Source of the DNA: Mucilaginibacter empetricola
GTDB taxonomy: Bacteria > Bacteroidota > Bacteroidia > Sphingobacteriales > Sphingobacteriaceae
Length of the DNA: 64,000 nt
Direction of reading: 5' to 3'
Assembly: GCF_024808665.1 (NCBI RefSeq)
Contig: NZ_JANUBZ010000003.1
Location: forward strand, 382,426 to 446,425
Of the stretch, positions 43,288 through 52,211 are shown one piece after another (within the stretch, counting starts at the first letter, position 1; every line of letters begins with the position of its first letter). The translations under genes and the position numbers were made by a program. The notes under the pieces are model-generated. The model was not told the origin of the DNA. It saw only the letters and a list, made by a program, of their open reading frames with translations, and did not search any database.

Positions 43288-44718
43288 ATGCGACTTAATA
43301 AATACTTTTTAACGATTCTCTTCATATCCTGCAGCATAATAGTGCATGCGCAGCAAGACAGTACACTTTCATTGCAACAGTGCCTGGACATCGCTATAAA
43401 AAATAATTTAAATGTTAAGCAAAGCGGCTTAACAATGGAGCAGGACCGGATTGCCTTTAACCAGTCAAAAGAGAACTTACTGCCATCTATTACCGGCGCT
43501 GCCAGCCGTGAACTTAGCCAGGGCCGTGGTATTAACCCGGTGACCAATACCTATGTAAATCAGTCCTTAACTTCTGATAACTATTCTTTAAACGGAAGTC
43601 TTGTTTTATTTAATGGCTTAGCGCTTCAAAACTCCATAAAACAAACCAAGCTGGCTTATCAGGCAGGTAAAATGGATTTTCAGGCGGCAAAAGATTTGGT
43701 AACAGTAAGTATTATTACCAATTATTTAGCTGTGTTAAATTCCGAAGAAATACTATCCCAAACAAAAAGTCAGATGGCAGTTTCACAACAAAATGTTGAC
43801 AGATCGGCCATACTTGAACAAAGCGGAGCGAATAAAATAGCGTCAGATTTTACAGATTTTAAAGGCGCGCTGGCTGGTAGCCAGGTTGCGGTAGTTAATG
43901 CGCAAAATAATTTGAATTTAGCCAGGTTAAGCTTGTATCAGCTGATGAATATTCCTTACAACAAGAGTGCAGAATTGCAACCTTTAAATGCCCAGGATCT
44001 GGTTGGCGACTATGGTGTTAATCCGGATGAGGTTTATGGTACTGCATTACAGCAACTGGCAGTTGTAAAAGCGGCGACTTTAAGACGTGAAAGTGCAGAG
44101 AAGGGTGTAAGTGTTGCTAAAGGACAATTATTACCAACTCTGGCCCTTAATGGTGGTATATCAACCAATTATTCAAGCGCGGGTCAAAAATCGGTATTTA
44201 TTGATTCTACAGTTGTACCTACCGGTGGATTTATAAATACGCCCACAGGAAAACAATCTGTTTTTGCTGATCAGGCAAATTATTCAGATCAAAATATTAA
44301 GTATTGGGATCAGTTTAAAAACAATTATGGAACAGCACTAACATTAGGGCTTAATATCCCAATATTTACAAATCATATCAAGAAGAATGCTGTAGCACTG
44401 GCTAAAATTAATCTGGAGAATGAACAATTAATTGAAGCCAATACCAAAATTCAATTGAAGCAAAACGTTGAGCAGGCTTATTATAATATGCTATCGGCTT
44501 ATAATACTTTTAAGGCAACCAATGAGCAGGTAAATGCCTATACAGAAAGTTACCGGATCTCAAAGATTCGTTTGGATGCGGGGGTAATTACCTCAGTCGA
44601 TTTTATAATAGCTCAAAATAACCTTGACGCGGCAAAATTAAATTTAATAAGTGCCCGTTATGATTATTTCATTTACAGCAAAATACTTGATTATTATCAG
44701 GGAAAATTATCTTTATAG
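43288..44718 (+). CDS. TolC-like outer-membrane efflux protein
   Basis: A 476-residue outer-membrane factor with a signal peptide (about MRLNKYFLTILFISCSIIVHAQ). The mature protein begins STLSLQQCLDIAIKNNLNVKQ, the usual start of the first OEP repeat, and shows two long helical hairpins with the second beginning near GTALTLGLNIPIF. It forms the exit duct from periplasm to outside, coupling to the adaptor encoded at 11486. It is 26 bp behind ATPase 2. It is the only channel gene in the cluster, so all eleven permeases would have to share it if all work as tripartite pumps. Confidence 0.9.
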   Translation: MRLNKYFLTILFISCSIIVHAQQDSTLSLQQCLDIAIKNNLNVKQSGLTMEQDRIAFNQSKENLLPSITGAASRELSQGRGINPVTNTYVNQSLTSDNYSLNGSLVLFNGLALQNSIKQTKLAYQAGKMDFQAAKDLVTVSIITNYLAVLNSEEILSQTKSQMAVSQQNVDRSAILEQSGANKIASDFTDFKGALAGSQVAVVNAQNNLNLARLSLYQLMNIPYNKSAELQPLNAQDLVGDYGVNPDEVYGTALQQLAVVKAATLRRESAEKGVSVAKGQLLPTLALNGGISTNYSSAGQKSVFIDSTVVPTGGFINTPTGKQSVFADQANYSDQNIKYWDQFKNNYGTALTLGLNIPIFTNHIKKNAVALAKINLENEQLIEANTKIQLKQNVEQAYYNMLSAYNTFKATNEQVNAYTESYRISKIRLDAGVITSVDFIIAQNNLDAAKLNLISARYDYFIYSKILDYYQGKLSL

Positions 44719-44811
44719 AATATATTGCCAATTTCTATTATCTTTAAATGTTTTTGGATGAACAAAATAGACTAAGCGATTGCCCAAAGACGAGCATTTA
44801 TTAATTGAAAT

Positions 44812-45405
44812 ATGAAGAAATTTTTACTTGCCTTAATATTCTTTGCTGGCTCCCTTGGCATTGCAAGCGCTCAAATATTACCATCATTTCAGTTTGGTAT
44901 TAAAGGTGGTGTGAATGATGCCGGATTAAATATTGATAATCCTACTTTTAACAATAGTACCAGGATTGGATACCTTGGCGGTTTTTGGGCAAGGATAGGC
45001 GCGTTGGGATTTAATTTTCAGCCTGAGCTTTATGCAACATCCAAAAATGTGCAAATTTCTGACGGTAATGGCGAAACAAGGGCGCAATTTACCAGTATTG
45101 ATGTTCCTCTTTTATTTGGAGGCAAGGTAGGTGCTTTCGGCATAGGCGCCCGTTTTTATACCGGCCCATTGGTGTCATTAGCTATAAATAAAGATCAAAG
45201 TTTTAGCGGCGCGTTAAATAATGCAGTAACGCTTAACTACAAAAACCAAAACTTTGCCTGGCAATTTGGTACAGGGTTGGACATTAAAAACCTCTCTATC
45301 GATTTACGGTATGAAGCCGGCATTACTAAGCAAACTTATGGTAACTCGCAAACAAGAGTGAGTTTATTTAGCTTGAGCCTGGCGGTTCCTTTAATTAAAA
45401 TATAA
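44812..45405 (+). CDS. Outer-membrane beta-barrel protein (PorT-like)
   Basis: A 197-residue protein with a signal peptide (MKKFLLALIFFAGSLGIASAQ) and repeated amphipathic strands, ending in the typical outer-membrane sequence LFSLSLAVPLIKI. It matches the small Bacteroidota barrel family (outer-membrane protein beta-barrel, PorT-like), with FGIKGGVN near the mature N-terminus, GYLGGFWARI, and FQPELYATSK. It follows the TolC-like gene by 93 bp in the same direction and precedes a terminator, so it may be the last member of the transport locus. Its role may be structural or sensing; none is proven. Confidence 0.8.
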   Translation: MKKFLLALIFFAGSLGIASAQILPSFQFGIKGGVNDAGLNIDNPTFNNSTRIGYLGGFWARIGALGFNFQPELYATSKNVQISDGNGETRAQFTSIDVPLLFGGKVGAFGIGARFYTGPLVSLAINKDQSFSGALNNAVTLNYKNQNFAWQFGTGLDIKNLSIDLRYEAGITKQTYGNSQTRVSLFSLSLAVPLIKI

Positions 45406-45444
45406 ACTATACAAGATACATCACCCTAAACACACAATTAAAAT

Positions 45445-45477
45445 AGGCCGTCCTTTATAAACAAGGCCGGTTTTTTT
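45445..45477 (+). terminator. Intrinsic terminator at the end of the transport locus
   Basis: A stem with CCTT/AAGG at the apex and GCC-type pairs below (one mismatch, two wobbles), loop TATAAAC, followed by seven T. It closes the ATPase 2-TolC-barrel unit. Confidence 0.7.
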
Positions 45478-45638
45478 ATTTGAAAACTTCCCGTCGTGTA
45501 AATTTACACCGGCCATTATGATGTTGGTTTTGTATTATATTTTAAATTGATAATGTAAATATAGTATTATACTTATTGTAGAACATACACATATCTTTAT
45601 AAACCAATTGAATGGACTTGGGATTATAATTATTGTGA

Positions 45639-47444
45639 ATGAATAGTAAATATTTTCTTAATTATAAAAGCACATGCGTCCTGCTAGTGCTGCTTATTCA
45701 GACTGTTTTTGCAAATAGTTGCGTTGCTTTTCAAGCACCAGGCAAAGAGGGAGATAGTATCAGGATTAACCAGGTAGGTTTTTATCCAAATGCGCCCAAA
45801 AAAGCAATTATTCTAAATACAAAAGATACGATCTTTTATATTGAAACCATACAAAAGAAACAGGTATTTAAAGGGGTTTTAAATGTTTCAACCAAGCCCA
45901 GCTTTGCGGGTGTGCTGACTTCAATTGCCGATTTTACGAATTTTCACACGCCCGGGAAATATATTTTACATGTAGCAGATGCCGGTTATTCCCACCCGTT
46001 TGAAATAAAAAAAGCTGTGCATAAAGATGTTGCCGATGCTGCTATCAAAGCATATTATTTTATGAGGGCTTCTATCCCATTGAAAGAAAAATATGCAGGT
46101 AAATGGAGCAGGGCAGAAGGTCACCCGGATATAGCTGTATTAGTTCATTCGTCTGCTGCTACAGATAAAAGACCTGCGGGGACAATTATATCCGCGCAAC
46201 GGGGCTGGTACGATGCCGGAGACTATAATAAATATATAGTAAATAGCGGAATAAGTACAAGTACCCTGCTTTCATTATATGAAGATTTTCCGATTTATAT
46301 GAAAACGGTTAAACTGAACATCCCCGAAAGCGGAAACGGTGTCCCGGATGTATTAAATGAGGCTTTATGGAATCTCCGCTGGATGCTTACTATGCAGGAT
46401 CCCAATGATGGTGGCGTTTATAACAAGCTTACCAATGCAGCCTTCGATAAGTTTGAAATGCCCGATCAATCTACATCACCACGCTACGTTGTTGAAAAAG
46501 GAACTGCCGCTACACTTGACTTTGCGGCCGTTATGGCGCAGGCCAGCCGGATATTTAGCAACTATCCAAAAGAACTACCTGGTCTGGCTGACTCATGTCT
46601 AAAACAAGCAAAAACGGCCTGGGCTTGGGCTGTAACCCATCCTGACAGCGTTTACAATCAGGATGCTATGAATAAGAAATATAGTCCGCTAATTACCACA
46701 GGTGGCTACGGCGATTGGAATTTTAAGGATGAATTTATATGGGCCGCATCTGAATTATTGGTCACAACGCATGATACTATCTATTTAAAAAATATCAATC
46801 TTATTCCAGATAAAAGCATGCCGGTACCAACCTGGAACCAGGTTAAATTGTTGGGATATTATACGCTGATAAAAAATAGTAATACATTAGGCGTAAGTGC
46901 ACCAAAAGAACTACCTGAAATAGAAAGGCGAATGTTAGCTTTTGCTGACGACCTGATAAATGGCGCAGGCGAAACAGCTTATCAAACTGTGATGGACAAG
47001 TCAAGGCGTAGTTTTGGGTGGGGGAGTAATTCAGCGGCTGCTAACCAAGGCGTTGCATTGATACAAGCCTGGAAGCTTTCTAACAACCCTGAATATTTAA
47101 CTTATGCATTAAGTAATCTCGACTATATTTTGGGTAGAAACGGAACTGGTTATTCATTTGTTACCGGATATGGTAGTAAAACGCCCATGCATCCTCACCA
47201 TCGACCCTCTGCAAGTGATGGCGTAATTGATCCAATACCCGGTATGCTCGTAGGCGGCCCCAATCCCGGAATGCAGGATGGTATCAAGGTGCCTTCAATA
47301 GTGCCTGACGAAGCTTATATAGACGACGAACGTGCTTATGCCGCCAATGAGATTGCTATTAACTGGAACGCCCCCCTGGCTTATCTGGCAAATGCACTGG
47401 AAGCATTGCAGAACGAATTGAATATACCAGCGAAAAAGAAGTAA
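45639..47444 (+). CDS. Glycoside hydrolase family 9 (endoglucanase-like)
   Basis: A 601-residue secreted enzyme. A signal peptide (hydrophobic stretch in residues 13-30) precedes an Ig-like CelD N-terminal domain (INQVGFYPNAPKKAII). The GH9 (alpha/alpha)6 barrel follows: GWYDAGDYNKY with the catalytic Asp pair Asp192 and Asp195, MHPHHRPSASDG (GH9 signature 1) and DERAYAANEIAINWNAPL with proton donor Glu571. It cleaves internal beta-1,4 glucan bonds of cellulose or related polymers, probably outside the cell or in the periplasm. The GH3 gene follows by 52 bp, so the two likely act in sequence on oligosaccharides. Confidence 0.93.
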   Translation: MNSKYFLNYKSTCVLLVLLIQTVFANSCVAFQAPGKEGDSIRINQVGFYPNAPKKAIILNTKDTIFYIETIQKKQVFKGVLNVSTKPSFAGVLTSIADFTNFHTPGKYILHVADAGYSHPFEIKKAVHKDVADAAIKAYYFMRASIPLKEKYAGKWSRAEGHPDIAVLVHSSAATDKRPAGTIISAQRGWYDAGDYNKYIVNSGISTSTLLSLYEDFPIYMKTVKLNIPESGNGVPDVLNEALWNLRWMLTMQDPNDGGVYNKLTNAAFDKFEMPDQSTSPRYVVEKGTAATLDFAAVMAQASRIFSNYPKELPGLADSCLKQAKTAWAWAVTHPDSVYNQDAMNKKYSPLITTGGYGDWNFKDEFIWAASELLVTTHDTIYLKNINLIPDKSMPVPTWNQVKLLGYYTLIKNSNTLGVSAPKELPEIERRMLAFADDLINGAGETAYQTVMDKSRRSFGWGSNSAAANQGVALIQAWKLSNNPEYLTYALSNLDYILGRNGTGYSFVTGYGSKTPMHPHHRPSASDGVIDPIPGMLVGGPNPGMQDGIKVPSIVPDEAYIDDERAYAANEIAINWNAPLAYLANALEALQNELNIPAKKK

Positions 47445-47496
47445 TTTTATATACCTTATTTTGTAATCCGCATACCTTAAATCAAACCCATAAATT

Positions 47497-49767
47497 ATGA
47501 GAAGGATTTTTATCATTATAAACATCTTTTTTTTGAATGCGCTTGCACTGTCGGCACAAACAAAAAAGCCCGAAAGTGATATCGACAAAAAAGTTGATGC
47601 CCTGATAGCCAAAATGACCTTAGAGGAAAAAGTTGGCCAGATGACAGAGGTTACATCAGATGTAGTATCAACCACAACCAATGGCGTTCATGAAATTGAC
47701 GCAGAGAAAATAAAAGAGGCTATTCTAAAATATCATGTAGGTTCTATCTTAAATGTTAGCGGTCATGCTTATGATCGTAAGCATTGGTACGAAGTTATTT
47801 CAACCATTCAGGCGGAAGCTGCGAAGGATCGTTTGAAGATTCCTGTTATTTATGGTATTGATGCCATACACGGTGTTACTTACACAACCGGCAGTACTTT
47901 ATTTCCGCAAGAAATTGCTATGGCCGCTACTTTCAATAAGGAAATAGCGCATAAAGCAGGCGAGATTACCGCTTATGAAACCCGCGCAAGTTATATTCCC
48001 TGGAATTATTCGCCGGTTTTGGATTTAGGTAAGTCACCTTTGTGGCCACGCATTTATGAAACGTTTGGAGAAGATCCATACCTGATAAAAACAATGGGCG
48101 CATCCATTATAACAGGTTACCAGGGTAACGATGTTGGCGATAAGTATCATGTTGCAGCCTGCATGAAACACTATTTGGGATACGGCGACCCCTTAAGTGG
48201 AAAAGACCGTACGCCAGCCTGGATACCTGACCGTTATATGCGCGAATACTTTTTACCACCATTTGCCGAAGCTGTAAAAGCAGGGGCGAGAACATTGATG
48301 ATTAACTCGGGTGAAATTAATGGGGTACCGATCCACGCAAGCAAATATATGCTAACAGATGTGTTACGCGGCGAGTTGCATTTTGATGGCATCGCCGTGT
48401 CAGATTGGAGGGATATTGAGTACCTGCATGATCGTCATCATATCGCTGCAACGCAAAAGGAGGCAGTAATGATAGCCGTAAATGCTGGTGTTGACATGAG
48501 TATGGTACCATACGAATACAGCTTTTATAATTATCTGGTTGAACTGGTTAATGAAGGTAAAGTGCCAATGAGCCGTATTAATGAGGCTGTGCACCGTATA
48601 TTGAAAGTTAAATACCAGTTAGGTTTATTTGACAGGCCGGTAGGAAACCCGGATGACTATCCGAAGTTTGGCTCAGATGAATTCAGCCAGGTGAGCTTAA
48701 ATGCAGCTACAGAAGCTATCACACTGCTAAAGAATAACAACTATATTCTGCCATTAAAAAAAGACATTAAAGTGTTTGTAACGGGCCCAACGGCAAATAC
48801 TATGCGTTCGCTTGATGGTGGTTGGAGCTATACCTGGCAAGGAGAACAATCAGATTTGTTTGCTGCTGGAAAAAATACCATACTAAAAGCTATTCAGCAA
48901 AAAATAGGAAAGGACAACGTAAGTTATGAGCCTGGTGCATCGTTTGATAGTTTAAAAAATGTAGATGACGCTATAAAAGCGGCAAAAAATTCGGATGTAA
49001 TTGTATTATGTCTTGGCGAATTGTCATATACAGAAAATGTAGGTAATATTGATGATTTGAACTTACCTGCCGCGCAAACGCAACTGGCATTGGAATTGGC
49101 TAAAACCGGTAAACCGGTTATTTTGGTATTGGCCGAAGGGCGCCCCCGCATTGTTACAGCGGCAGAAAGTAAATCGGCTGCAACCGTAATGACTTATTTT
49201 TCTGGAAATGAGGGCGGAGATGCTTTGGCAAATATTCTTTTTGGCGATGCTAACCCATCAGGACGTTTACCTGTTACTTATCCCCGCTATGCCAACGCAT
49301 TGGTAAATTACTACCGCAAAAACCTGGAAAATGGTAATTCTGATGATCAGCATGGCTATAACCCTCTATATGAATTTGGCTATGGATTAAGCTATACCAC
49401 TTTTAGCTATAATAATCTCCATATCAGCAAACCTGATTTAAAAGACGGCGAAACCCTCACCATCACTGTTGATGTGAAAAATACCGGGCAGCGCGAAGGA
49501 AAAGAGTCTGTTTTACTTTATATTAGTGAATTATATGCCAGTATAGCGCCGGACACCAAACGTTTAAGAGGTTTTGATAAGATAGATTTACAGGCCGGAG
49601 AAACAAAGACAGTAACCTTTAAAATTACGCCAAAGGACATTGCTTTTGTTAATGATGTAAGCAAAACAGTTACAGAAGCGGGCGAATTTAAAATACAGCT
49701 TGGCGATCAAACGCAAAGTTTCAACTACATATCAAACACGGTTCCATCACGAACTGGAAAATTATAG
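47497..49767 (+). CDS. Glycoside hydrolase family 3 (beta-glucosidase-like)
   Basis: A 756-residue exported enzyme with a signal peptide (MRRIFIIINIFFLNALALSAQ). The N-terminal TIM-barrel shows YGIDAIHGVTYT and nucleophile Asp303 in GIAVSDWRDIEYL; the second alpha/beta domain has FSGNEGGDALANILFGD and GRLPVTYPR; a C-terminal fibronectin-like domain (about 650-756) ends the protein. This is the standard BglX-like layout. It should release glucose or a related sugar from the non-reducing end of the products of the GH9 enzyme. A 50-bp palindrome follows. Confidence 0.93.
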   Translation: MRRIFIIINIFFLNALALSAQTKKPESDIDKKVDALIAKMTLEEKVGQMTEVTSDVVSTTTNGVHEIDAEKIKEAILKYHVGSILNVSGHAYDRKHWYEVISTIQAEAAKDRLKIPVIYGIDAIHGVTYTTGSTLFPQEIAMAATFNKEIAHKAGEITAYETRASYIPWNYSPVLDLGKSPLWPRIYETFGEDPYLIKTMGASIITGYQGNDVGDKYHVAACMKHYLGYGDPLSGKDRTPAWIPDRYMREYFLPPFAEAVKAGARTLMINSGEINGVPIHASKYMLTDVLRGELHFDGIAVSDWRDIEYLHDRHHIAATQKEAVMIAVNAGVDMSMVPYEYSFYNYLVELVNEGKVPMSRINEAVHRILKVKYQLGLFDRPVGNPDDYPKFGSDEFSQVSLNAATEAITLLKNNNYILPLKKDIKVFVTGPTANTMRSLDGGWSYTWQGEQSDLFAAGKNTILKAIQQKIGKDNVSYEPGASFDSLKNVDDAIKAAKNSDVIVLCLGELSYTENVGNIDDLNLPAAQTQLALELAKTGKPVILVLAEGRPRIVTAAESKSAATVMTYFSGNEGGDALANILFGDANPSGRLPVTYPRYANALVNYYRKNLENGNSDDQHGYNPLYEFGYGLSYTTFSYNNLHISKPDLKDGETLTITVDVKNTGQREGKESVLLYISELYASIAPDTKRLRGFDKIDLQAGETKTVTFKITPKDIAFVNDVSKTVTEAGEFKIQLGDQTQSFNYISNTVPSRTGKL

Positions 49768-49776
49768 TATATCCGT

Positions 49777-49826
49777 ATAAAATGTTTATTTAACATTTAT
49801 TAATAAATGTTAAATAAACATTTTAT
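49777..49826. terminator. 50-bp perfect palindrome after the GH3 gene
   Basis: All 25 bases on the left are exactly complementary to the 25 on the right (centre at 49801/49802; outer arm ATAAAATGTTTATTT). It is entirely AT-rich apart from two C:G pairs and is followed by TTTTT. As RNA it would form a long hairpin and probably terminates the GH9-GH3 transcript. Confidence 0.75.
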
Positions 49827-49851
49827 TTTTCAAGGCCGAGTTTTATATTTG
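49821..49851 (+). promoter_or_regulatory. Possible housekeeping promoter of the GH53 gene
   Basis: TATATTTG at 49844-49851 is a perfect match to the Bacteroidota -7 element TAnnTTTG, with TTTT (three of four for TTTG) 19 bp upstream at 49821-49824. The -33 box would fall inside the right arm of the palindrome. It predicts a leader of about 40 nt. Confidence 0.45.
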
Positions 49852-49896
49852 CTGCGGCCCATGGGGCGTACCAATTTATAAACTAAAATTCCGGTT

Positions 49897-50952
49897 ATGA
49901 AAAAAATGTTGTGGGTTTACTGTACAACATCCTTGCTATTGATACTGTCGTGCTCAAATAAAGGCAGCGCGCCATCGCCACAACCTGTTACTACTACGTC
50001 CTCCTATACTGCTCCAGCGGTATCTGCATCATTTGCCAAAGGGGCCGATGTTAGCTGGGTAACGCAAATGGAATCATCAGGAGTAAAGTTTTACGATAAA
50101 AATGGCAATCAGCAAGATCTTTTTGCTTTGATGAAAAGCTTAGGCTTCAATTCAATCAGATTAAGGGCCTGGGTAAATCCCACTGACGGCTGGTGTAATA
50201 CTGCCGATGTTGTTGCAAAAGCTATCAGGGCAAAAAAAGCCGGAATGAAAATAATGATAGATTTCCATTACAGTGATGTTTGGGCCGATCCGGGGCATCA
50301 AACCAAACCTGCGGCGTGGGTATCGCTTGATTTTAACACACTTTTAGCTACTTTGAGTACCTATACCGTAAGCGTGATGAATGCGCTTAATAGCAATGGC
50401 ATAACACCAGATTGGGTGCAAATAGGTAATGAAACTAATGATGGCATGTTATGGGAGGATGGCCGTGCTTCAACCAATATGGCTAATTTTGCTGCATTGA
50501 TAAAAAGCGGATATACGGCGGTAAAATCCGTTAGCCCTTCAACAAAAGTAATTGTGCATGTTTCTAACGGTTTTGATAATAGCCTGTTTGAATGGATGTT
50601 TGATGGCTTAAAAGCTAACGGTGCACAGTGGGATATTATAGGTATGTCACTTTACCCGACGACAGCCAACTGGCAAACTTTGAATACGCAATGCTTAGCG
50701 AATATTAATGACATGGTATCGCGCTATTCAACGCCTTGTATGATAGTTGAAGTAGGAATGGATGTAGCTGCTCCATCAACCACCAGGGATTTCCTGACCG
50801 ATATTATTACCAAGGTAAATGGCGTAAGTAACGGAAATGGTTTGGGTGTTTTTTATTGGGAGCCAGAGGCCTACAATTGGCAAAGCTATGGCTTAGGTGC
50901 TTTTGATAATACCGGCAAGCCGACCGAGGCTTTGGATGCTTTTGGAAATTAG
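49897..50952 (+). CDS. GH53 endo-beta-1,4-galactanase, lipoprotein
   Basis: A 351-residue protein with a lipobox (LLILSC, Cys19), so it is probably a lipoprotein, then a short linker and a family 53 barrel. KGADVSWVTQMES, FNSIRLRAWVNP, IDFHYSDVWADPG and KPAAW are typical. The acid/base Glu179 lies in QIGNETND and the nucleophile Glu285 in MIVEVGMD; GVFYWEPEAY is the last family motif. It cleaves the beta-1,4-galactan side chains of pectin. No SusC/SusD pair is in the window, so this is a loose glycoside hydrolase group rather than a full utilisation locus. Confidence 0.93.
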   Translation: MKKMLWVYCTTSLLLILSCSNKGSAPSPQPVTTTSSYTAPAVSASFAKGADVSWVTQMESSGVKFYDKNGNQQDLFALMKSLGFNSIRLRAWVNPTDGWCNTADVVAKAIRAKKAGMKIMIDFHYSDVWADPGHQTKPAAWVSLDFNTLLATLSTYTVSVMNALNSNGITPDWVQIGNETNDGMLWEDGRASTNMANFAALIKSGYTAVKSVSPSTKVIVHVSNGFDNSLFEWMFDGLKANGAQWDIIGMSLYPTTANWQTLNTQCLANINDMVSRYSTPCMIVEVGMDVAAPSTTRDFLTDIITKVNGVSNGNGLGVFYWEPEAYNWQSYGLGAFDNTGKPTEALDAFGN

Positions 50953-50957
50953 AAGCT

Positions 50958-50999
50958 AAACAAAAAGGACACGGATTTTTGCCCGCGTCCTTTTTGTTT
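50958..50999. terminator. Bidirectional terminator between convergent genes
   Basis: A 17-bp stem with one mismatch (50958-50974 with 50983-50999; left arm AAACAAAAAGGACACGG). The T run on each strand serves both the GH53 gene and the convergent DUF3667 gene. Confidence 0.8.
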
Positions 51000-51020
51000 G
51001 TATATTTTAATGATAAACGT

Positions 51021-52175
51021 TTAAACTACCGTTAGTGCGGTAACAACCACCAATATAAGCATGCAAATACTAAACGCTAGGGTATAGGTTAAGGACATGC
51101 CGAACATTTTTGTAAACGTGCGCCATTTGCTGCGATGATACATAACCCTTAGGGCGCGATATATATACCATATAATTACCAGCGTAGAGATAATATTTAT
51201 CCAGTCAATTACACCAACCCATCCGCCGGTATCTGGTAATATCATCTTCAGTATCATTATTATGGTTAAGAACAGAAATACAAAACAGTGTAAATGGAAC
51301 GAAAAAATGAGATGCTCCACGTAAAACTTCTTGTTTTTCCAAAATGTTATCTTCAATATCAGTGCAAATAATGGCAGTAACAAGAACATCATTTTCGGAA
51401 AGTTATGTTCAATGCCTTCCTTAATTAACTTCTTTTTGTTGATTTTAGGATTCTTTAAAGCAAAGGCTTTTTCATTAAAATATCTTGTAAACAACCCATC
51501 GCGTTCAGCCTCTGGTAATTTTTTTTGTGTTGCCAGATATTGCGTGTAGGTACTATCATCGGTTGTGGTGGCAACACCCTGTTCAAATACATCGCCAGTT
51601 ACACTATCGTCGTCGTCATCATCGTCTTTATTCAGGGAGTCGATAGGTTTTACGTGAATGTTAAGACCTGCTTTGTGGGCGGTATCTACTGGTATATGTT
51701 TTTTTACATGATGACCTGCTGGCTTCGTGATTGCAGCAATTGTCTCTTTTTTTTGTTCTGGAGTGAGGTCTTTGTTGTTTTTTATCTTATCAATGGCAAC
51801 CTTTTTAACCGAGTCCTGAAAATGTTCTGTATTGATCTGTTTAACTTCAACTTTATCAGCTTCTTTATTTTCCTTAAAAACCAATAAAAAGTAAATCAGA
51901 CTTATAAAGATGTACATTTTTACAGGATGTAAAAACTGTGCCCTCCGACCGGCCATATACTCATTAGTCAGCTTACCGGGACTAAAAAACAGAGGTTTAA
52001 GTGTATGAAAAAACTGCTGATCAAAGTGAAAATAGTCACTAATGGCATGGTTCATCATATGCCCGAAGCTTTCTTTTATCTGCAGATTTTCCTGCCCGCA
52101 ATTGTGGCAAAATTTACCTTCTAAAATGGTGCCGCAATTGAGGCAGTCGTTTTCATGCCGGTAATGTTTTTTCAT
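51021..52175 (-). CDS. DUF3667 zinc-ribbon membrane protein
   Basis: A 384-residue protein of a Bacteroidota membrane family. A zinc ribbon opens it (CLNCGTILEGKFCHNCGQ, residues 13-30), followed by YFHFDQQFFHTLKPLFFSPG and a first helix (YIFISLIYFLLVF). A long soluble loop of about 150 residues includes an acidic stretch of seven consecutive Asp. Three or four more helices form the C-terminal part. Function is unknown. It is 36 bp behind the MFS transporter gene on the same strand, so the two may be co-transcribed. Confidence 0.8.
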   Translation of the reverse strand: MKKHYRHENDCLNCGTILEGKFCHNCGQENLQIKESFGHMMNHAISDYFHFDQQFFHTLKPLFFSPGKLTNEYMAGRRAQFLHPVKMYIFISLIYFLLVFKENKEADKVEVKQINTEHFQDSVKKVAIDKIKNNKDLTPEQKKETIAAITKPAGHHVKKHIPVDTAHKAGLNIHVKPIDSLNKDDDDDDDSVTGDVFEQGVATTTDDSTYTQYLATQKKLPEAERDGLFTRYFNEKAFALKNPKINKKKLIKEGIEHNFPKMMFLLLPLFALILKITFWKNKKFYVEHLIFSFHLHCFVFLFLTIIMILKMILPDTGGWVGVIDWINIISTLVIIWYIYRALRVMYHRSKWRTFTKMFGMSLTYTLAFSICMLILVVVTALTVV

Positions 52176-52211
52176 GGGTTTGTATTAATTCGCAATAATT
52201 AATATGATTGG

